Source of the DNA: Gammaproteobacteria bacterium
Lineage (GTDB): Bacteria > Pseudomonadota > Gammaproteobacteria > Steroidobacterales > Steroidobacteraceae
Reading direction: 5' to 3'
NCBI GenBank assembly: GCA_947469285.1
Contig: CANIOW010000018.1
Span: 1-64,000 of the forward strand
Length of the DNA: 64,000 nt
Shown here: piece by piece, positions 29,525-39,594 of the stretch
How the letters are laid out: the number at the start of each line of letters is the position of its first letter
Position numbering within the stretch: the stretch's first letter is position 1
Program-made: the position numbers and the translations under genes
Notes under the pieces: model-generated
What the model was told of the DNA's origin: nothing
Databases searched by the model: none
What the model saw: the letters and a program-made list of their open reading frames with translations, nothing else

Positions 29525-31820
29525 AATGTCCTCCGGCAGCGATCATCGTCTGGTCAGAAAAACGCAACGGCAAGGCCCGCAGCCGTACACCGGTAGCAGC
29601 AAACACAGCGTTGGCTACGGCCGGCGCCAAAGGGGGTACGGCGGGTTCACCCACCCCTTGAGGCGCCTCCTCGCTCGGCAGAATATCCACTACCACCTCA
29701 GGTGATTCGTGCAAGCGTAGCAGAGGCGCATCATGAAAATTAGACTGCTTCACGCAACCGTCTTCAAGAGTAATTTCGCCATATAGCGCTGCCGAAAGTG
29801 CGAACACCACGCTACCTTCTACTTGCTGGCGGATGAGCTGTGGGTTCACCGGTAAACCGCAGTCAATGACGCACACCACGCGGTGCACGCGAATGCGCCC
29901 GTCGGCGGCCACGGAAACTTCTGCCACCTGGGCCACTACCGTTCCAAAACACTGGTGTAGCGCCACCCCGCGGCCCGTCTTCGCCCCCGCGACAGTGAGC
30001 CCCAGCGGCTGGTCCCACCTGGCCAGGGCGGCAACGCGTTGCAACACCCGTAACTGCCGGGGGTGCCGGGCCAGCAAGGCCGCGCGGTAGCCCAACGGGT
30101 CCTGACCGGCGGCGTGCGCGACCTCGTCAATAAAGCTTTCGATAAAAAATCCCTGATGGGAATGGCCGACCGACCGCCAGTAACCCACCGGTACCGGTAA
30201 GGACACCCGCACATGCGCCACCAGCGCCGAGGGAAACTCATAGGCCTGGTCGAACGAGCCTTCACCTGCCGTCTTGTCGGCGCTATTCACCGGCAAGCCC
30301 AGCGCCCGCGGCATGTACTGCGGCGTGATGGCCTGGCCTGCCGAAGTATTTTCCCAGGCCAGCACCCGCCCCGCCGCATCCAGTCCGGCGCGAAAGCGAG
30401 AAGCGCAGGCGGGTCGGTAGAAATCGTGTTGCAGGTCCTGCTCGCGCGACCAGACCAGCTGCACGGGTCGGCCGTTCGTGTGTTTGGCCACCTCGGCGGC
30501 CTGGGCGATGAAGTCAACGTCCAACCGCCGCCCGAAGGCACCACCCAGCGGCGTTTGCTGCAGCTCTACTTGCTCTGCGTCAATACCGAGCACCTTCGCC
30601 ACCGCTCCGCGTGCCAACCCCGGCACTTGCGTTGGCGCCCACACCATCGCGCGCCCGGCTTCGAACTGCACGGTGCAATTGGCCGGCTCCAGCGTGGAGT
30701 GCGCCAGGTAGGGTGCCCAGTAGTCGGCTGTCACCGTCCGGGCGGCCGTGAGCATGGCGGCGCCGACCTCGCCACGGTCTAGAAAGACATCGCGGTCGTC
30801 GCTTGAGAGCGCCGCATGCAAAGCCTTCGCCACCCCGGCACTGGAGAGGCCGGCGGCTTCACCCGGGCTCCAGTCGATACGCAGCGCCTGCACGCCCTGC
30901 AGCGCCTGCCAGGTGTTGTCGGCAATGACGGCAATGCCGGCCGTGCCCCCGGCATGCGCCCCCACCAAGACCACTTGACGCACTCCTGGAACCGCCCGGG
31001 CCGCAGCAGCATCATGGTGCAATACCGTGCCACCTAGATGTGGACACATGACCACGCTGGCCTGTAACAAGCCTGCGGGACGGATGTCCATCGCAAAGCG
31101 TTCCTGACCGGTGGATTTACGCGTGGCATCCAGCCGTGGCAAGGGCTGGCCGATGAGAGTGAAGTTTGCGGGGTCTTTGAGGGGTGGGTCCATCGGCAAG
31201 GGCAACCCTGCTGCCGCCGCGACCAGATCGCCAAACCCCGCACGTTGGCCGGAGGCGTGACTGATCACCCCCCGCTCGACCTTGATTTCCGTCGCAGACA
31301 CCCCCCAACGCTGGGCGGCGGCCATGATCAGCATGCTACGCGCCGCTGCGCCTGCACGCCGCATGGGCAACCACAGGTCCCGCATGCTGGAAGACCCCCC
31401 CGTCATCATGACGCCAAATTCCCGCATGACTTTGGCGCCCAGATGCGCACTCACGCGCTGCAGCGGGCCATGGTCTTCGGGGTTCACCGGCGGCCCGGCG
31501 TCGATCACCCCAATGTTATTCAAAATCGTATCGAGCGGCGCCGTCTCTAAACTGATCTGCGCCCAGTCGGCATCGAGCTCCTCGGCGAGCACCATGGCAA
31601 GGCCGGTGTGAATGCCCTGCCCCATCTCGCTCTTGCCCATCATCACCGTCACCCGGCCAAGGCTGTCGATTTTCACCCAGCCATTAAAGGCCTTCTGGGA
31701 CCCGTGAGTGGGCAAGGGACGACGACCCACCAACCTCTGCCGTGGTGGCAACACCGCCCAACCGACCGCCAGTAAACCGACGGCAGACAGAGAACCGAGG
31801 ACGAAGGTACGACGTTTCAT
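29508..31820 (-). CDS. Tat-exported molybdopterin-binding subunit of xanthine dehydrogenase family (IorB-like)
   Basis: 770 residues. N-terminus MKRRTFVLGSLSAVG is a twin-arginine signal followed by a hydrophobic helix. Downstream are repeats of the aldehyde oxidase/IorB fold: VTVMMGKSEMGQGIHTGLAMV, LAHSTLEPANCTVQF, GGAFGRRLDVDFIAQA (Mo-cofactor Gly-rich loop) and near the C-terminus GVGEPAVPPLAPAVANAVF, whose Glu is the catalytic base position. The family oxidises N-heterocycles or aldehydes with a partner 2Fe-2S subunit (IorA). No such partner nor XdhC chaperone is within the window, so electron transfer must use a remote subunit. Start set at 31820 for the Tat motif. Confidence 0.85.
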   Translation of the reverse strand: MKRRTFVLGSLSAVGLLAVGWAVLPPRQRLVGRRPLPTHGSQKAFNGWVKIDSLGRVTVMMGKSEMGQGIHTGLAMVLAEELDADWAQISLETAPLDTILNNIGVIDAGPPVNPEDHGPLQRVSAHLGAKVMREFGVMMTGGSSSMRDLWLPMRRAGAAARSMLIMAAAQRWGVSATEIKVERGVISHASGQRAGFGDLVAAAAGLPLPMDPPLKDPANFTLIGQPLPRLDATRKSTGQERFAMDIRPAGLLQASVVMCPHLGGTVLHHDAAAARAVPGVRQVVLVGAHAGGTAGIAVIADNTWQALQGVQALRIDWSPGEAAGLSSAGVAKALHAALSSDDRDVFLDRGEVGAAMLTAARTVTADYWAPYLAHSTLEPANCTVQFEAGRAMVWAPTQVPGLARGAVAKVLGIDAEQVELQQTPLGGAFGRRLDVDFIAQAAEVAKHTNGRPVQLVWSREQDLQHDFYRPACASRFRAGLDAAGRVLAWENTSAGQAITPQYMPRALGLPVNSADKTAGEGSFDQAYEFPSALVAHVRVSLPVPVGYWRSVGHSHQGFFIESFIDEVAHAAGQDPLGYRAALLARHPRQLRVLQRVAALARWDQPLGLTVAGAKTGRGVALHQCFGTVVAQVAEVSVAADGRIRVHRVVCVIDCGLPVNPQLIRQQVEGSVVFALSAALYGEITLEDGCVKQSNFHDAPLLRLHESPEVVVDILPSEEAPQGVGEPAVPPLAPAVANAVFAATGVRLRALPLRFSDQTMIAAGGHFGTGV

Positions 31821-32032
31821 TAACACGGATAATACACAGGCTAGCGAGCAGCGGCTCACTAGGGCCCCCCAGTCAAGCCAAAGGCTACAAACCCCGGTTT
31901 TTTCAGACCCATACCGCACATCATCCACTGACCCTTGCAGCAATTAACAGCCGTTCCCAAAACCCATCGTAGATGGGTGATAATGAAAGCGCAGGCGTGG
32001 GCTCAAGCCCGGCAGAAAAAAAGGAACCGGGG

Positions 32033-35000
32033 ATGGCATACAAAACTTGGTCGTTGGCGGCCTTACTGGGCGCAACGTTGGGCTTGGTCGGCTGTGACAA
32101 GCCGCCCTTGGATATCCGCACCATCGACGATGCCGCGCACGCCAAAATCGGCGTCATGACTGGCACGACGGGCGAAACCATCGTCCACCAACGCTTCCCG
32201 CAGGCTGATATTCAAACCTTCCAGGATGTCATGGACGCCGTGGCGTCCTTGAACGCTGGAAAACTCGATGCCGTGGTGACCAGTTTCCCCACCGCCATTC
32301 AGGTCGCCAAGAAAAACCTGCACCTGCAGGTTTTACCGCAGCCACTCAAGTTAGATGACACCTCCGTCGCCGTACGGAAGGGTGAAACCATACTGCTGGC
32401 GCAGATCGATCAAATCATCACCCAATTTCAGCAAGACGGTACGCTGCAGTCGGCGGATCACCGCTGGTTTAAACCAGATCTCGCGCCCTACGAGGAAATT
32501 GAGATCTCCGTGCCTACCACGGGCATCCCCTTACGCATTGGTGTGAGCGCCACCCGCGAACCCTTGAATTTCGTGGATGCCAAGGGCCGCATTACCGGTC
32601 ATGAAGCGGATATTGCCCGTTTGCTGGCCGTCAAACTCGCACGTCCCATCGAATTCCACGACATGCCTTTCATGGCACTCCTGCCAGCGCTGCAGTCGGG
32701 AAAAATCGACGCCATCATCACCGGCATGACCGCTACTGCCGAACGCCGCAAGAAGGTCGACTTTTCGGTCTCTTATTTTCAAAACCCCATGGTCATGCTG
32801 ACGCGCAAGCCAAACGCAGGCAATCCGACAGCCACGGCTACCAAAACCCCTCCTCAGGGAAAAATGACCACCGGCGCCGACCTGAACGGCCGCAAGATTG
32901 CCGTGCTGCTTGGGTCCGCCCATGAAACCTACGCCACCAAGACCTACCCTGACGCCACGATTCTGCAATTCCAAAACATTGCCGACGTCATCTTGGCCGT
33001 CAAAACCGGCAAAGCCGATGCCGGTCTGAACGACGCTGACCCGTTACGTGAACTACTAAAAACCGATCCGACGCTCAGCGCTATCGGCGATGACCTGTTT
33101 GCCTTTCCAGTAGCAGCAGCCTTTAGCAAAAACCAACACGCCCTGCGCGAACAGTTCAACCAGTTCTTGGCCGCCAGCCGGCAGAGTGGTCTCTACGACA
33201 ACATGTTCAAGCGCTGGCTACGCGATGGAAGCCAGAAAAAACATCCGGTGAGCGCGCCCAATACCCAAGGGGTTATCACCATTGGCGTCGCCGTTGTAGG
33301 CCAACCGTTCATCTTCGTACAAGACAATGAACTGGCCGGATTCGACATCGAAATGGCTGAACGTTTCGCCGCCGCCCAAGGAAAGAAGCCCGTATTCCTC
33401 AATATGGAATTCAGCGCCCTGATCGCCGCCGTGGCCAGCGGCAAAGTGGATTTTGTCATCGCCTCCATTTTCGTCACCGACGAACGCAAGAAACAAGTCG
33501 ATTTCGCTGACCCGTATTACCAGATGGGCACTAAAGCGTTTGGGCTGGCCAAGAACGTTGCCGTGGCATCACCGGCTCCAGCCTCTCCCGCAGCGGCTAC
33601 CTCGCCCATAGCGGCTGCCTCGCTTAAGATCCGATCCGGAGCCGATCTCGACGGGCTGCGGCTCGCGGTCCTGCAGGGGTCGGCCCAAGAAGCCTTTGCC
33701 ACCAAGACCTATCCGAAGGCCACCATCTTGAGGTTCACTTCGGGCTCTGACACCACCGTGGCCGTCAAAACCGGCAAGGCGGATGCGGCCCTCGGCGATG
33801 AAACTGGTTTAATCGAGATACTCCGCGATGACCCAAGCTTAGGGATACTGCAGGAACCGCTGTTTGCCTTTCCGGTGGGTGCCGGCTTCAACAAAGCCAG
33901 CCGTCCACTGACCGAACAGTTCAACGCCTTTCTGGCACAACTGCAGACAGACGGAACGCTGGCCGACATTTTCACTCGCTGGACCAAGAACCGTGAGTGG
34001 ACGATGCCGGATATTCCAAACCGGAAGGACCATGAGATCCTGCGTGTCGGTATCGCCGGCGACGGCGGCGTGCCCTTTGAGTTTTTTCAGGACAATGAAC
34101 TCGTCGGACTTGACGTTGAGATTGTCAAACGGTTTGGCGCCTCCCAAGGGCGTGAAGTGCAGTTCCTGAACATGGATTTCGGCGCCCTCATCGCCGCCGT
34201 GTCCAGCAACAAAGTGGACATGATTATCAGTGGCATTTTTGTTACGCCGGAACGGCTCCTGCGCATCGACTTCTCGGACCCCTACGACCATGTAGCGGCG
34301 AAAGCCTACGCTCTGAAAAGCAATCTCGCTGCCTACGACGTCGTGGCCAGCGACGTTGCCGCCAATGCACCGACCCCAGTACAGAGCACCCCAGGCTTCC
34401 TCGACCGACTCGCTGAAAGCTTTCAGAGCAATATCGTCCACGAGAAGCGTTACCTGCTCATCCTGAGCGGACTACAGACCACGGTAGTCATTTCCATTCT
34501 CTCGACTGTATTTGGTACCTTGCTTGGAGCCTTAGTGTGCTTCATGCGCATGTCGCCGAAGACTGCTCTGAACATGCCCGCCGGCATCTACATTGCCATC
34601 ATGCGAGGTACGCCGGTACTAGTACTGCTGATGCTGATCTTCTACGTGGTGTTCGGCTCGGTGAATATTTCTCCGGTGCTCGTGGCCGTGGTGGCGTTCG
34701 GCATGAACTTCGCCGCCTATGTCGCAGAAATCTTCCGCACCGGCATCCAGGGCGTCGACCGCGGCCAGAGCGAAGCCGGCATCGCTATGGGGTTTAGCCG
34801 AGTGAGCACGTTCATGCACATTGTGCTGCCACAGACAGTGCAACGCATCTTGCCCGTCTACAAAGGCGAGTTCCTGTCGTTGGTGAAGATGACCTCCATC
34901 GTCGGCTATATCGCTGTCGAAGACTTGACTAAGGCAAGTGACATCATTCGCAGCCGCACGTTTGACGCCTTTTTCCCGTTGGTCATGGTGGCGGTGCTGT

Positions 35001-35095
35001 ACTTCGTCATCTCCTGGGTGCTGATGCAAGCTTTGGAATATCTGGAGCGCATCACCGATCCAAAATACAAGCGTCGTACCGGAGGTGCGTCATGA
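32033..35095 (+). CDS. Amino-acid-type ABC importer: tandem solute-binding domains fused to permease
   Basis: 1020 residues. N-terminal lipoprotein signal with lipobox LGLVGC (Cys21). Then solute-binding (SBP_bac_3) modules: residues ~25-150 hold only lobe 2 and the closing segment; ~167-400 a full SBP (from [14 protein letters not shown]); ~412-655 a full SBP (from [14 protein letters not shown]); ~668-780 only the opening lobe-1 half ([11 protein letters not shown]). A polar amino-acid permease domain follows (~800-1010), with several membrane helices and the EAA loop [21 protein letters not shown]. The halves at the two ends could in principle complement each other. Start at 32033 gives the lipobox; AAGGAA lies upstream. 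Overlaps the ATPase gene by ATGA. Confidence 0.88.
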   Translation: MAYKTWSLAALLGATLGLVGCDKPPLDIRTIDDAAHAKIGVMTGTTGETIVHQRFPQADIQTFQDVMDAVASLNAGKLDAVVTSFPTAIQVAKKNLHLQVLPQPLKLDDTSVAVRKGETILLAQIDQIITQFQQDGTLQSADHRWFKPDLAPYEEIEISVPTTGIPLRIGVSATREPLNFVDAKGRITGHEADIARLLAVKLARPIEFHDMPFMALLPALQSGKIDAIITGMTATAERRKKVDFSVSYFQNPMVMLTRKPNAGNPTATATKTPPQGKMTTGADLNGRKIAVLLGSAHETYATKTYPDATILQFQNIADVILAVKTGKADAGLNDADPLRELLKTDPTLSAIGDDLFAFPVAAAFSKNQHALREQFNQFLAASRQSGLYDNMFKRWLRDGSQKKHPVSAPNTQGVITIGVAVVGQPFIFVQDNELAGFDIEMAERFAAAQGKKPVFLNMEFSALIAAVASGKVDFVIASIFVTDERKKQVDFADPYYQMGTKAFGLAKNVAVASPAPASPAAATSPIAAASLKIRSGADLDGLRLAVLQGSAQEAFATKTYPKATILRFTSGSDTTVAVKTGKADAALGDETGLIEILRDDPSLGILQEPLFAFPVGAGFNKASRPLTEQFNAFLAQLQTDGTLADIFTRWTKNREWTMPDIPNRKDHEILRVGIAGDGGVPFEFFQDNELVGLDVEIVKRFGASQGREVQFLNMDFGALIAAVSSNKVDMIISGIFVTPERLLRIDFSDPYDHVAAKAYALKSNLAAYDVVASDVAANAPTPVQSTPGFLDRLAESFQSNIVHEKRYLLILSGLQTTVVISILSTVFGTLLGALVCFMRMSPKTALNMPAGIYIAIMRGTPVLVLLMLIFYVVFGSVNISPVLVAVVAFGMNFAAYVAEIFRTGIQGVDRGQSEAGIAMGFSRVSTFMHIVLPQTVQRILPVYKGEFLSLVKMTSIVGYIAVEDLTKASDIIRSRTFDAFFPLVMVAVLYFVISWVLMQALEYLERITDPKYKRRTGGAS

Positions 35096-36183
35096 TTCGC
35101 GTCGAACACCTGTCGAAGAGCTATGGCAGCCTTGTGGTCCTGAAGGACATCACCACTGAAATCCACAAGGGCGAGGTCATCTCCATCATTGGCCCGTCAG
35201 GCACCGGAAAAAGCACCTTCCTGCGCTGCCTGAACCTGCTCGACGAGCCGACGGGGGGCAGCATCCATATTGACGATGTCAATGTGCTCGACCCGAAGAC
35301 AGACGTGCCTCGGGTACGCCAGAAGATGAACATGGTGTTTCAGTCATTCAATCTGTTCGCACATTTGAGTGTGCTCGACAACCTAACACTCGCACCGATG
35401 AAGCTGAAGGGATTGGACCGCACGACTGCAGACACCAAGGCACGCGACCTACTGAAACTAGTCGGCTTGGCCGGCAAGGCCGACGCCTTTCCGGACGAAC
35501 TGTCTGGTGGCCAGAAGCAGCGTGTGGCCATCGCCCGTTGCCTGGCGATGGAACCGGAAATTATCCTGTTCGATGAACCCACTTCGGCACTCGACCCGAC
35601 CATGGTCAGCGAGGTGCTTTCAGTCATTCGCCGCCTCGCGAAAGAGGGCATGACGATGGCCATCGTCACCCACGAGATGGACTTTGCCCGCGATGTCTCC
35701 AACCGTGTGTTCTACATGGATGAAGGGCTGATCTACGAAGAAGGTACGCCGGAACAGATCTTTGGTAATCCAAAAAAGCCCCGTACGCGCGCCTTCATCA
35801 ACCGCATTCGCAGCTTTATTTACCGCGTTGAATCGGCCGATTTTGACTTTTATGCCATGAACGCTGATATCGAATCGTTCTGTGAAAAGCACATCCTGCC
35901 GCGCAAGACTCGAGATAACCTATTGTTGCTGGTCGAGGAGTTGGTGCAATTGCATTTGCCGACATTGGACCAGGGGGCGTTCAATATTGAAATCGACTAC
36001 TCCGAGAAAAACGGTGACACGGAGCTGGTATTTAACACCGCGGCGACGATCGGGAATGTACTGGAAGTCAGCGATCAAGAGGATGACTTCGCCGTCACGA
36101 TCATCCGCAATCTCACCGAGAACATTACCCATACCCAAGCAGATGGGCTAAGCCGTCTGGGAATGACTGTCAAGCGGGGATAA
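35092..36183 (+). CDS. ABC transporter ATP-binding protein with extra C-terminal domain
   Basis: 363 residues versus ~245 for amino-acid importer ATPases. Residues 1-245 are a standard HisP/GlnQ type: Walker [10 protein letters not shown], signature [15 protein letters not shown], Walker [14 protein letters not shown], switch His in VTHEMDFA. Residues ~250-363 form an additional domain with the segment [17 protein letters not shown] and, later, [17 protein letters not shown]. The VEELVQ helix resembles the N-box of GHKL/anti-sigma-factor ATPases, though the Asn and the G boxes are degraded, so it may be a regulatory, non-catalytic relative (inference). Coupled to the fused permease gene. Confidence 0.9.
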   Translation: MIRVEHLSKSYGSLVVLKDITTEIHKGEVISIIGPSGTGKSTFLRCLNLLDEPTGGSIHIDDVNVLDPKTDVPRVRQKMNMVFQSFNLFAHLSVLDNLTLAPMKLKGLDRTTADTKARDLLKLVGLAGKADAFPDELSGGQKQRVAIARCLAMEPEIILFDEPTSALDPTMVSEVLSVIRRLAKEGMTMAIVTHEMDFARDVSNRVFYMDEGLIYEEGTPEQIFGNPKKPRTRAFINRIRSFIYRVESADFDFYAMNADIESFCEKHILPRKTRDNLLLLVEELVQLHLPTLDQGAFNIEIDYSEKNGDTELVFNTAATIGNVLEVSDQEDDFAVTIIRNLTENITHTQADGLSRLGMTVKRG

Positions 36184-36188
36184 ACAAG

Positions 36189-37133
36189 ATGCGCCACTTC
36201 ACACTGCTCGCCGCGCTGGTGACCTTGGTACTGACGCTGGGTCTTGGCGCCGCTTACCCGTCGCTGGCCGCCACTACGGCGGCACCCTTAGCTATCGACC
36301 TTGACCAGTTTGATGCCTCGCGCCAACAGGTGATGCTGCCCAATGGCATTAACCTCACCTATGTGGATATCGGCCCGAAGACCGCACCGGTGGTTCTGCT
36401 CATTCATGGTTACACCAGTAACGCCCGTGGCTGGGTGCCGCTGCTGCCGTACCTGAACCCCACCTTCCGTTATCTCATTCCCGATCTGCGGGGCCATGGG
36501 CAGTCCTCCAAACCGGATTGCTGCTATGACCGCTACACCTTCGCCTTTGACCTGCGACTGCTCCTCGATGCCTTGCAGATCCAACGTGCCGACGTCTATG
36601 GCACGTCACTTGGCAGCCTCATCGCGCAGGCTTTCGCTGAGTTTTCCCCGGAACGCACGCGCAAGCTGGTACTGCAATCGTCTACCGGCGGACAACGTAC
36701 CGGCTGCACTTCAAACGCCGGCGGCGAAGCGGCCTTCGATTTTCGCGCGGCCATCCTCACCTTGAAAGACCCGATTGATCCAGAGTCGGCGTTTATGATT
36801 GATTGGTACACCTCCACGGCACCCGTAGATGCAGACTTCCTGCGTCGCCAGCGGCACGATGCCGCGGCTATTCCTGCCCGGGTGTGGCTGGCCATCCTCG
36901 AGCAAGGGCTGAATGGTGGCGATGTCCAAGCAGCACTGGCGCGTATTCAAGCGCCCACGTTGCTCATTTGGGGCGCCAAGGACAACCTGTTCGGCGCCAA
37001 AGACCGCTGTTCGTTGATCGGCGCCTTGCCCAAAGCCCGGGTGGAACTCTTTAAAACGCTGGGCCACAACCTGTACTGGGAAGACCCCGCCGCCGTTGCG
37101 GCCGTGGTGAATCCTTATCTCGCCGCGCCCTAG
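36189..37133 (+). CDS. Exported alpha/beta-hydrolase
   Basis: 314 residues. Signal peptide to about residue 27 (LGAAYPSLAA). The fold is recognised by VVLLIHGYTSNARGW, the nucleophile elbow GTSLGS, Asp in LLIWGAKDNLFG and His in TLGHNLYWED. Starts 5 bases after the ABC ATPase gene and is probably co-transcribed, so it may release the solute that the importer takes up. Two closely spaced Cys (DCCYD) and an RTGCTSN Cys may form disulfides in the periplasm. Substrate unknown. Confidence 0.83.
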   Translation: MRHFTLLAALVTLVLTLGLGAAYPSLAATTAAPLAIDLDQFDASRQQVMLPNGINLTYVDIGPKTAPVVLLIHGYTSNARGWVPLLPYLNPTFRYLIPDLRGHGQSSKPDCCYDRYTFAFDLRLLLDALQIQRADVYGTSLGSLIAQAFAEFSPERTRKLVLQSSTGGQRTGCTSNAGGEAAFDFRAAILTLKDPIDPESAFMIDWYTSTAPVDADFLRRQRHDAAAIPARVWLAILEQGLNGGDVQAALARIQAPTLLIWGAKDNLFGAKDRCSLIGALPKARVELFKTLGHNLYWEDPAAVAAVVNPYLAAP

Positions 37134-37180
37134 GCCGCATAACGGTGCCTTTCCGCGCCGCCCTTCGGTAAAGTAGCGGC

Positions 37181-38158
37181 ATGTTGCCACTCTCCGTTCT
37201 TGACCTCTGCCCCATCACTCAGGGGAGCGATGCCGCTCAGTCATTTCGCCATTCTCTGGCACTGGCACAGCACGCAGAGCAGTTGAACTTTCATCGCTAC
37301 TGGGTAGCAGAACACCATGGCATGCCCGGCATCGCGAGCGCAGCGACCGCCGTGGTCATCGGCCATATTGCCGGCGGCACCCAGACCATCCGCGTAGGCG
37401 CCGGCGGCATCATGCTACCCAACCACTCCCCGCTGGTGATCGCCGAGCAGTTTGGGACGCTCGCCTCGCTTTACCCGGGCCGAATCGACCTCGGACTGGG
37501 CCGCGCACCGGGCTCCGACCAAGCGACTGCCAGAGCGCTGCGACGTCATCTGACCTCGGACGCCGAGGAATTTCCACGGGACGTTCAGGAGCTGGCGGAC
37601 TTTTTTTCGGTGGCGCCACGACAAGCCGTCCGCGCCGTGCCAGGCACCGGATTGGAAGTCCCCTTGTGGATTCTGGGCTCGAGCACCTTCGGCGCGCAGG
37701 TGGCGGCTATGTTCGGTCTGCCGTTCGCTTTTGCCTCGCACTTTGCACCAGCGCAAATGATGGAAGCGCTTGGCATCTACCGAGCGAATTTTCGGCCATC
37801 GCCGCGCCTTGCGAAACCGCACGTCATGCTGGCCATGAATGTGTTTGCGGCCGACACCACCGAGGCAGCCCGCTACCTCGCCACGTCCACGCAGCAGGCC
37901 TTCATCAATCTTCGCAGCGGTCGGCCCTCGCAACTACAACCCCCCATCGACGGCTACGCTGAGCGTCTGGCGCCGGCCGAGAAAGCCATGTTAGCGCAAG
38001 TACTTTCCTGCACTGCTATCGGCACCGGTACAGAAGTCCGCGAGGCGATGCAGGCGTTCGTTAACCGCACGCAGGCAGACGAATTATTGGTCAGCTCGAT
38101 GCTGTACGACCAGGACGCACGATTGCGTTCCTATGCGCTCGTCGCCAGCCAGATCTGA
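37181..38158 (+). CDS. Luciferase-like (LLM class) flavin-dependent oxidoreductase, MsnO8-like
   Basis: 325 residues. Matches the bacterial-luciferase-like monooxygenase fold: [67 protein letters not shown]. These motifs are characteristic of the MsnO8/YhbW group, which use reduced FMN/F420-like flavins, substrate usually unknown. 47 bases after the alpha/beta-hydrolase; may be the last gene of that transcript. No flavin reductase is adjacent. Confidence 0.88.
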   Translation: MLPLSVLDLCPITQGSDAAQSFRHSLALAQHAEQLNFHRYWVAEHHGMPGIASAATAVVIGHIAGGTQTIRVGAGGIMLPNHSPLVIAEQFGTLASLYPGRIDLGLGRAPGSDQATARALRRHLTSDAEEFPRDVQELADFFSVAPRQAVRAVPGTGLEVPLWILGSSTFGAQVAAMFGLPFAFASHFAPAQMMEALGIYRANFRPSPRLAKPHVMLAMNVFAADTTEAARYLATSTQQAFINLRSGRPSQLQPPIDGYAERLAPAEKAMLAQVLSCTAIGTGTEVREAMQAFVNRTQADELLVSSMLYDQDARLRSYALVASQI

Positions 38159-38227
38159 CGGGACCGAGCGGCGCGAATGAAAGCTGCCCTCTGCCTCAGG
38201 GTGAACGCTGGGTGACGTCGGCGGGGG

Positions 38228-38665
38228 TTAGTTCGTGGTGATGGTACGCAGCTGATGCTGCAATTCCGTCTCGGCGAGGCGGCAAAGATTGTGCGGCCAT
38301 TCACCGAAAGTCCGCTCACCTAGCCGCCCAAGGTGCGGGCGCAGCAAACCCAACATCTCTGGCCCAGCAGCCACCGTTAGCTGGGCGCCAGGTTCATCCA
38401 GCATGGCTGTAGACACCATTAAAGCGATACTGGTAGCAAAGGAGTCCAGTGCGTGGTCGCGCAGCGACTGAGTTTCTCCATAAGCATGACGCCTGGTACC
38501 GCCCGCCGTAACGCGACCTGGGCGGTCTGCACCGAGGTCGCGTTCATGGCCGCGTGCCGCCGGATTGTCGACAGACATGAGCAAGGCGGCCCCGCCATTC
38601 GCCCGCACCACCCGGTACAGGCGCGCGCTGGCCTGATCGGCCACCAAAACAAGATGCGGTGACAT
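38228..38665 (-). CDS. Host-attachment-family protein (PF10116 type)
   Basis: 145 residues. Starts SPHLVLVADQASARLYRV, the conserved opening of the Host_attach family (similar to Agrobacterium AtsE/Rhi proteins), with the central GRHE-like segment and a C-terminal domain predicted to resemble an RNase-H-like/eRF1 fold: LTVAAGPEMLGLLRPHL. Start at 38665 for GGAGG 6 bases upstream; the longer alternative lacks a ribosome site. Despite the family name its biochemical role is not established. Stands alone on the minus strand with the following SDR. Confidence 0.75.
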   Translation of the reverse strand: MSPHLVLVADQASARLYRVVRANGGAALLMSVDNPAARGHERDLGADRPGRVTAGGTRRHAYGETQSLRDHALDSFATSIALMVSTAMLDEPGAQLTVAAGPEMLGLLRPHLGRLGERTFGEWPHNLCRLAETELQHQLRTITTN

Positions 38666-38751
38666 GGCAATCCTCCTGCACGCGCACGGCCAAGCGCCAT
38701 GCCCGTGAAGCGTGGCTGGCGCCACGACACCCCACCGTGCGGAAGCGCACC

Positions 38752-39504
38752 CTAAGCGCTGTAACCCCCATCCACGGCAATGATCTGCCCGTTGACGTAC
38801 GCCGCGCCATCGGACACCAGGAACTCGACCAGTGCTGCCACTTCGGCCGCCGTACCCATACGACCCATGGGGGTTTGGCGCAGGCAGCTAGAGATGACCT
38901 CTTTGGCGACCTCACTGACTTGAAATGAGTCCAACACGATCCCCGCGTTGATCACGCCCGGCGCCACACCGTTGCAGCGGACATTGAACTGACCCACCTC
39001 ACGCGCCGTTTGCCGCAACAGCCCCGCCACGGCGGTCTTGGGGATACCCGACATGCCGTCGTTCTCCAAGGTACGCAGCACAGCGGTAGTCACAAACAGC
39101 ACGATGGAACCACCGCCACTGGTCTTAAGCGCCGCAGCGCCCTGTTGCAGCACGTTGAAGGCACCGATCACATCGGTTTCCAGAATGCGGCGGAAATCTG
39201 CTTCCGTCACCTCGCTCAAGGCACACAATGGAATGGCCGGTCCAGTGACCGAAATGACGGCATCCAGCCGACCCCACTGCGCGCGGGTTCGCGTCAGAAA
39301 TGCCTGCACCGAGGCACTGCTGCGAATATCCACCTGGTCAACCACGGCACGGCAACCCGCAGCCGCCAGCTCCGCGCAGAGTGCATCGGCCTTTTCACGG
39401 TGGCTGTGGTAGCCAATCGTCACCGCAGCGCCGACACCCAGCCGTCGGGTCACTGCCGAACCCAGCCCGCCCGTCGCGCCGATAATCGCAAAAGCTTTGT
39501 TCAT
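38752..39504 (-). CDS. SDR-family protein lacking the catalytic tyrosine
   Basis: 250 residues. The Gly-rich nucleotide motif is FAIIGATGGLGSAVTRRL and the C-terminus VNGQIIAVDGGYSA is typical of classical SDRs. At the active site, the YxxxK Tyr is replaced: the sequence reads GMSGIPKTAVAGLLRQ, so Lys is kept but Ser occupies the Tyr position. The NAG motif is ISVTGPA. It may be non-enzymatic, use another residue, or be a binding/regulatory protein. An 86-base gap separates it from the host-attachment gene on the same strand. Confidence 0.8.
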   Translation of the reverse strand: MNKAFAIIGATGGLGSAVTRRLGVGAAVTIGYHSHREKADALCAELAAAGCRAVVDQVDIRSSASVQAFLTRTRAQWGRLDAVISVTGPAIPLCALSEVTEADFRRILETDVIGAFNVLQQGAAALKTSGGGSIVLFVTTAVLRTLENDGMSGIPKTAVAGLLRQTAREVGQFNVRCNGVAPGVINAGIVLDSFQVSEVAKEVISSCLRQTPMGRMGTAAEVAALVEFLVSDGAAYVNGQIIAVDGGYSA

Positions 39505-39594
39505 GTCGCCCCCCTGTTACTACGTTGCGTCCGATGTTCTACAGGCGATGCCGCCATTCATCAAGCTGTAGCAATGCAATGGCTACACTAGGCC

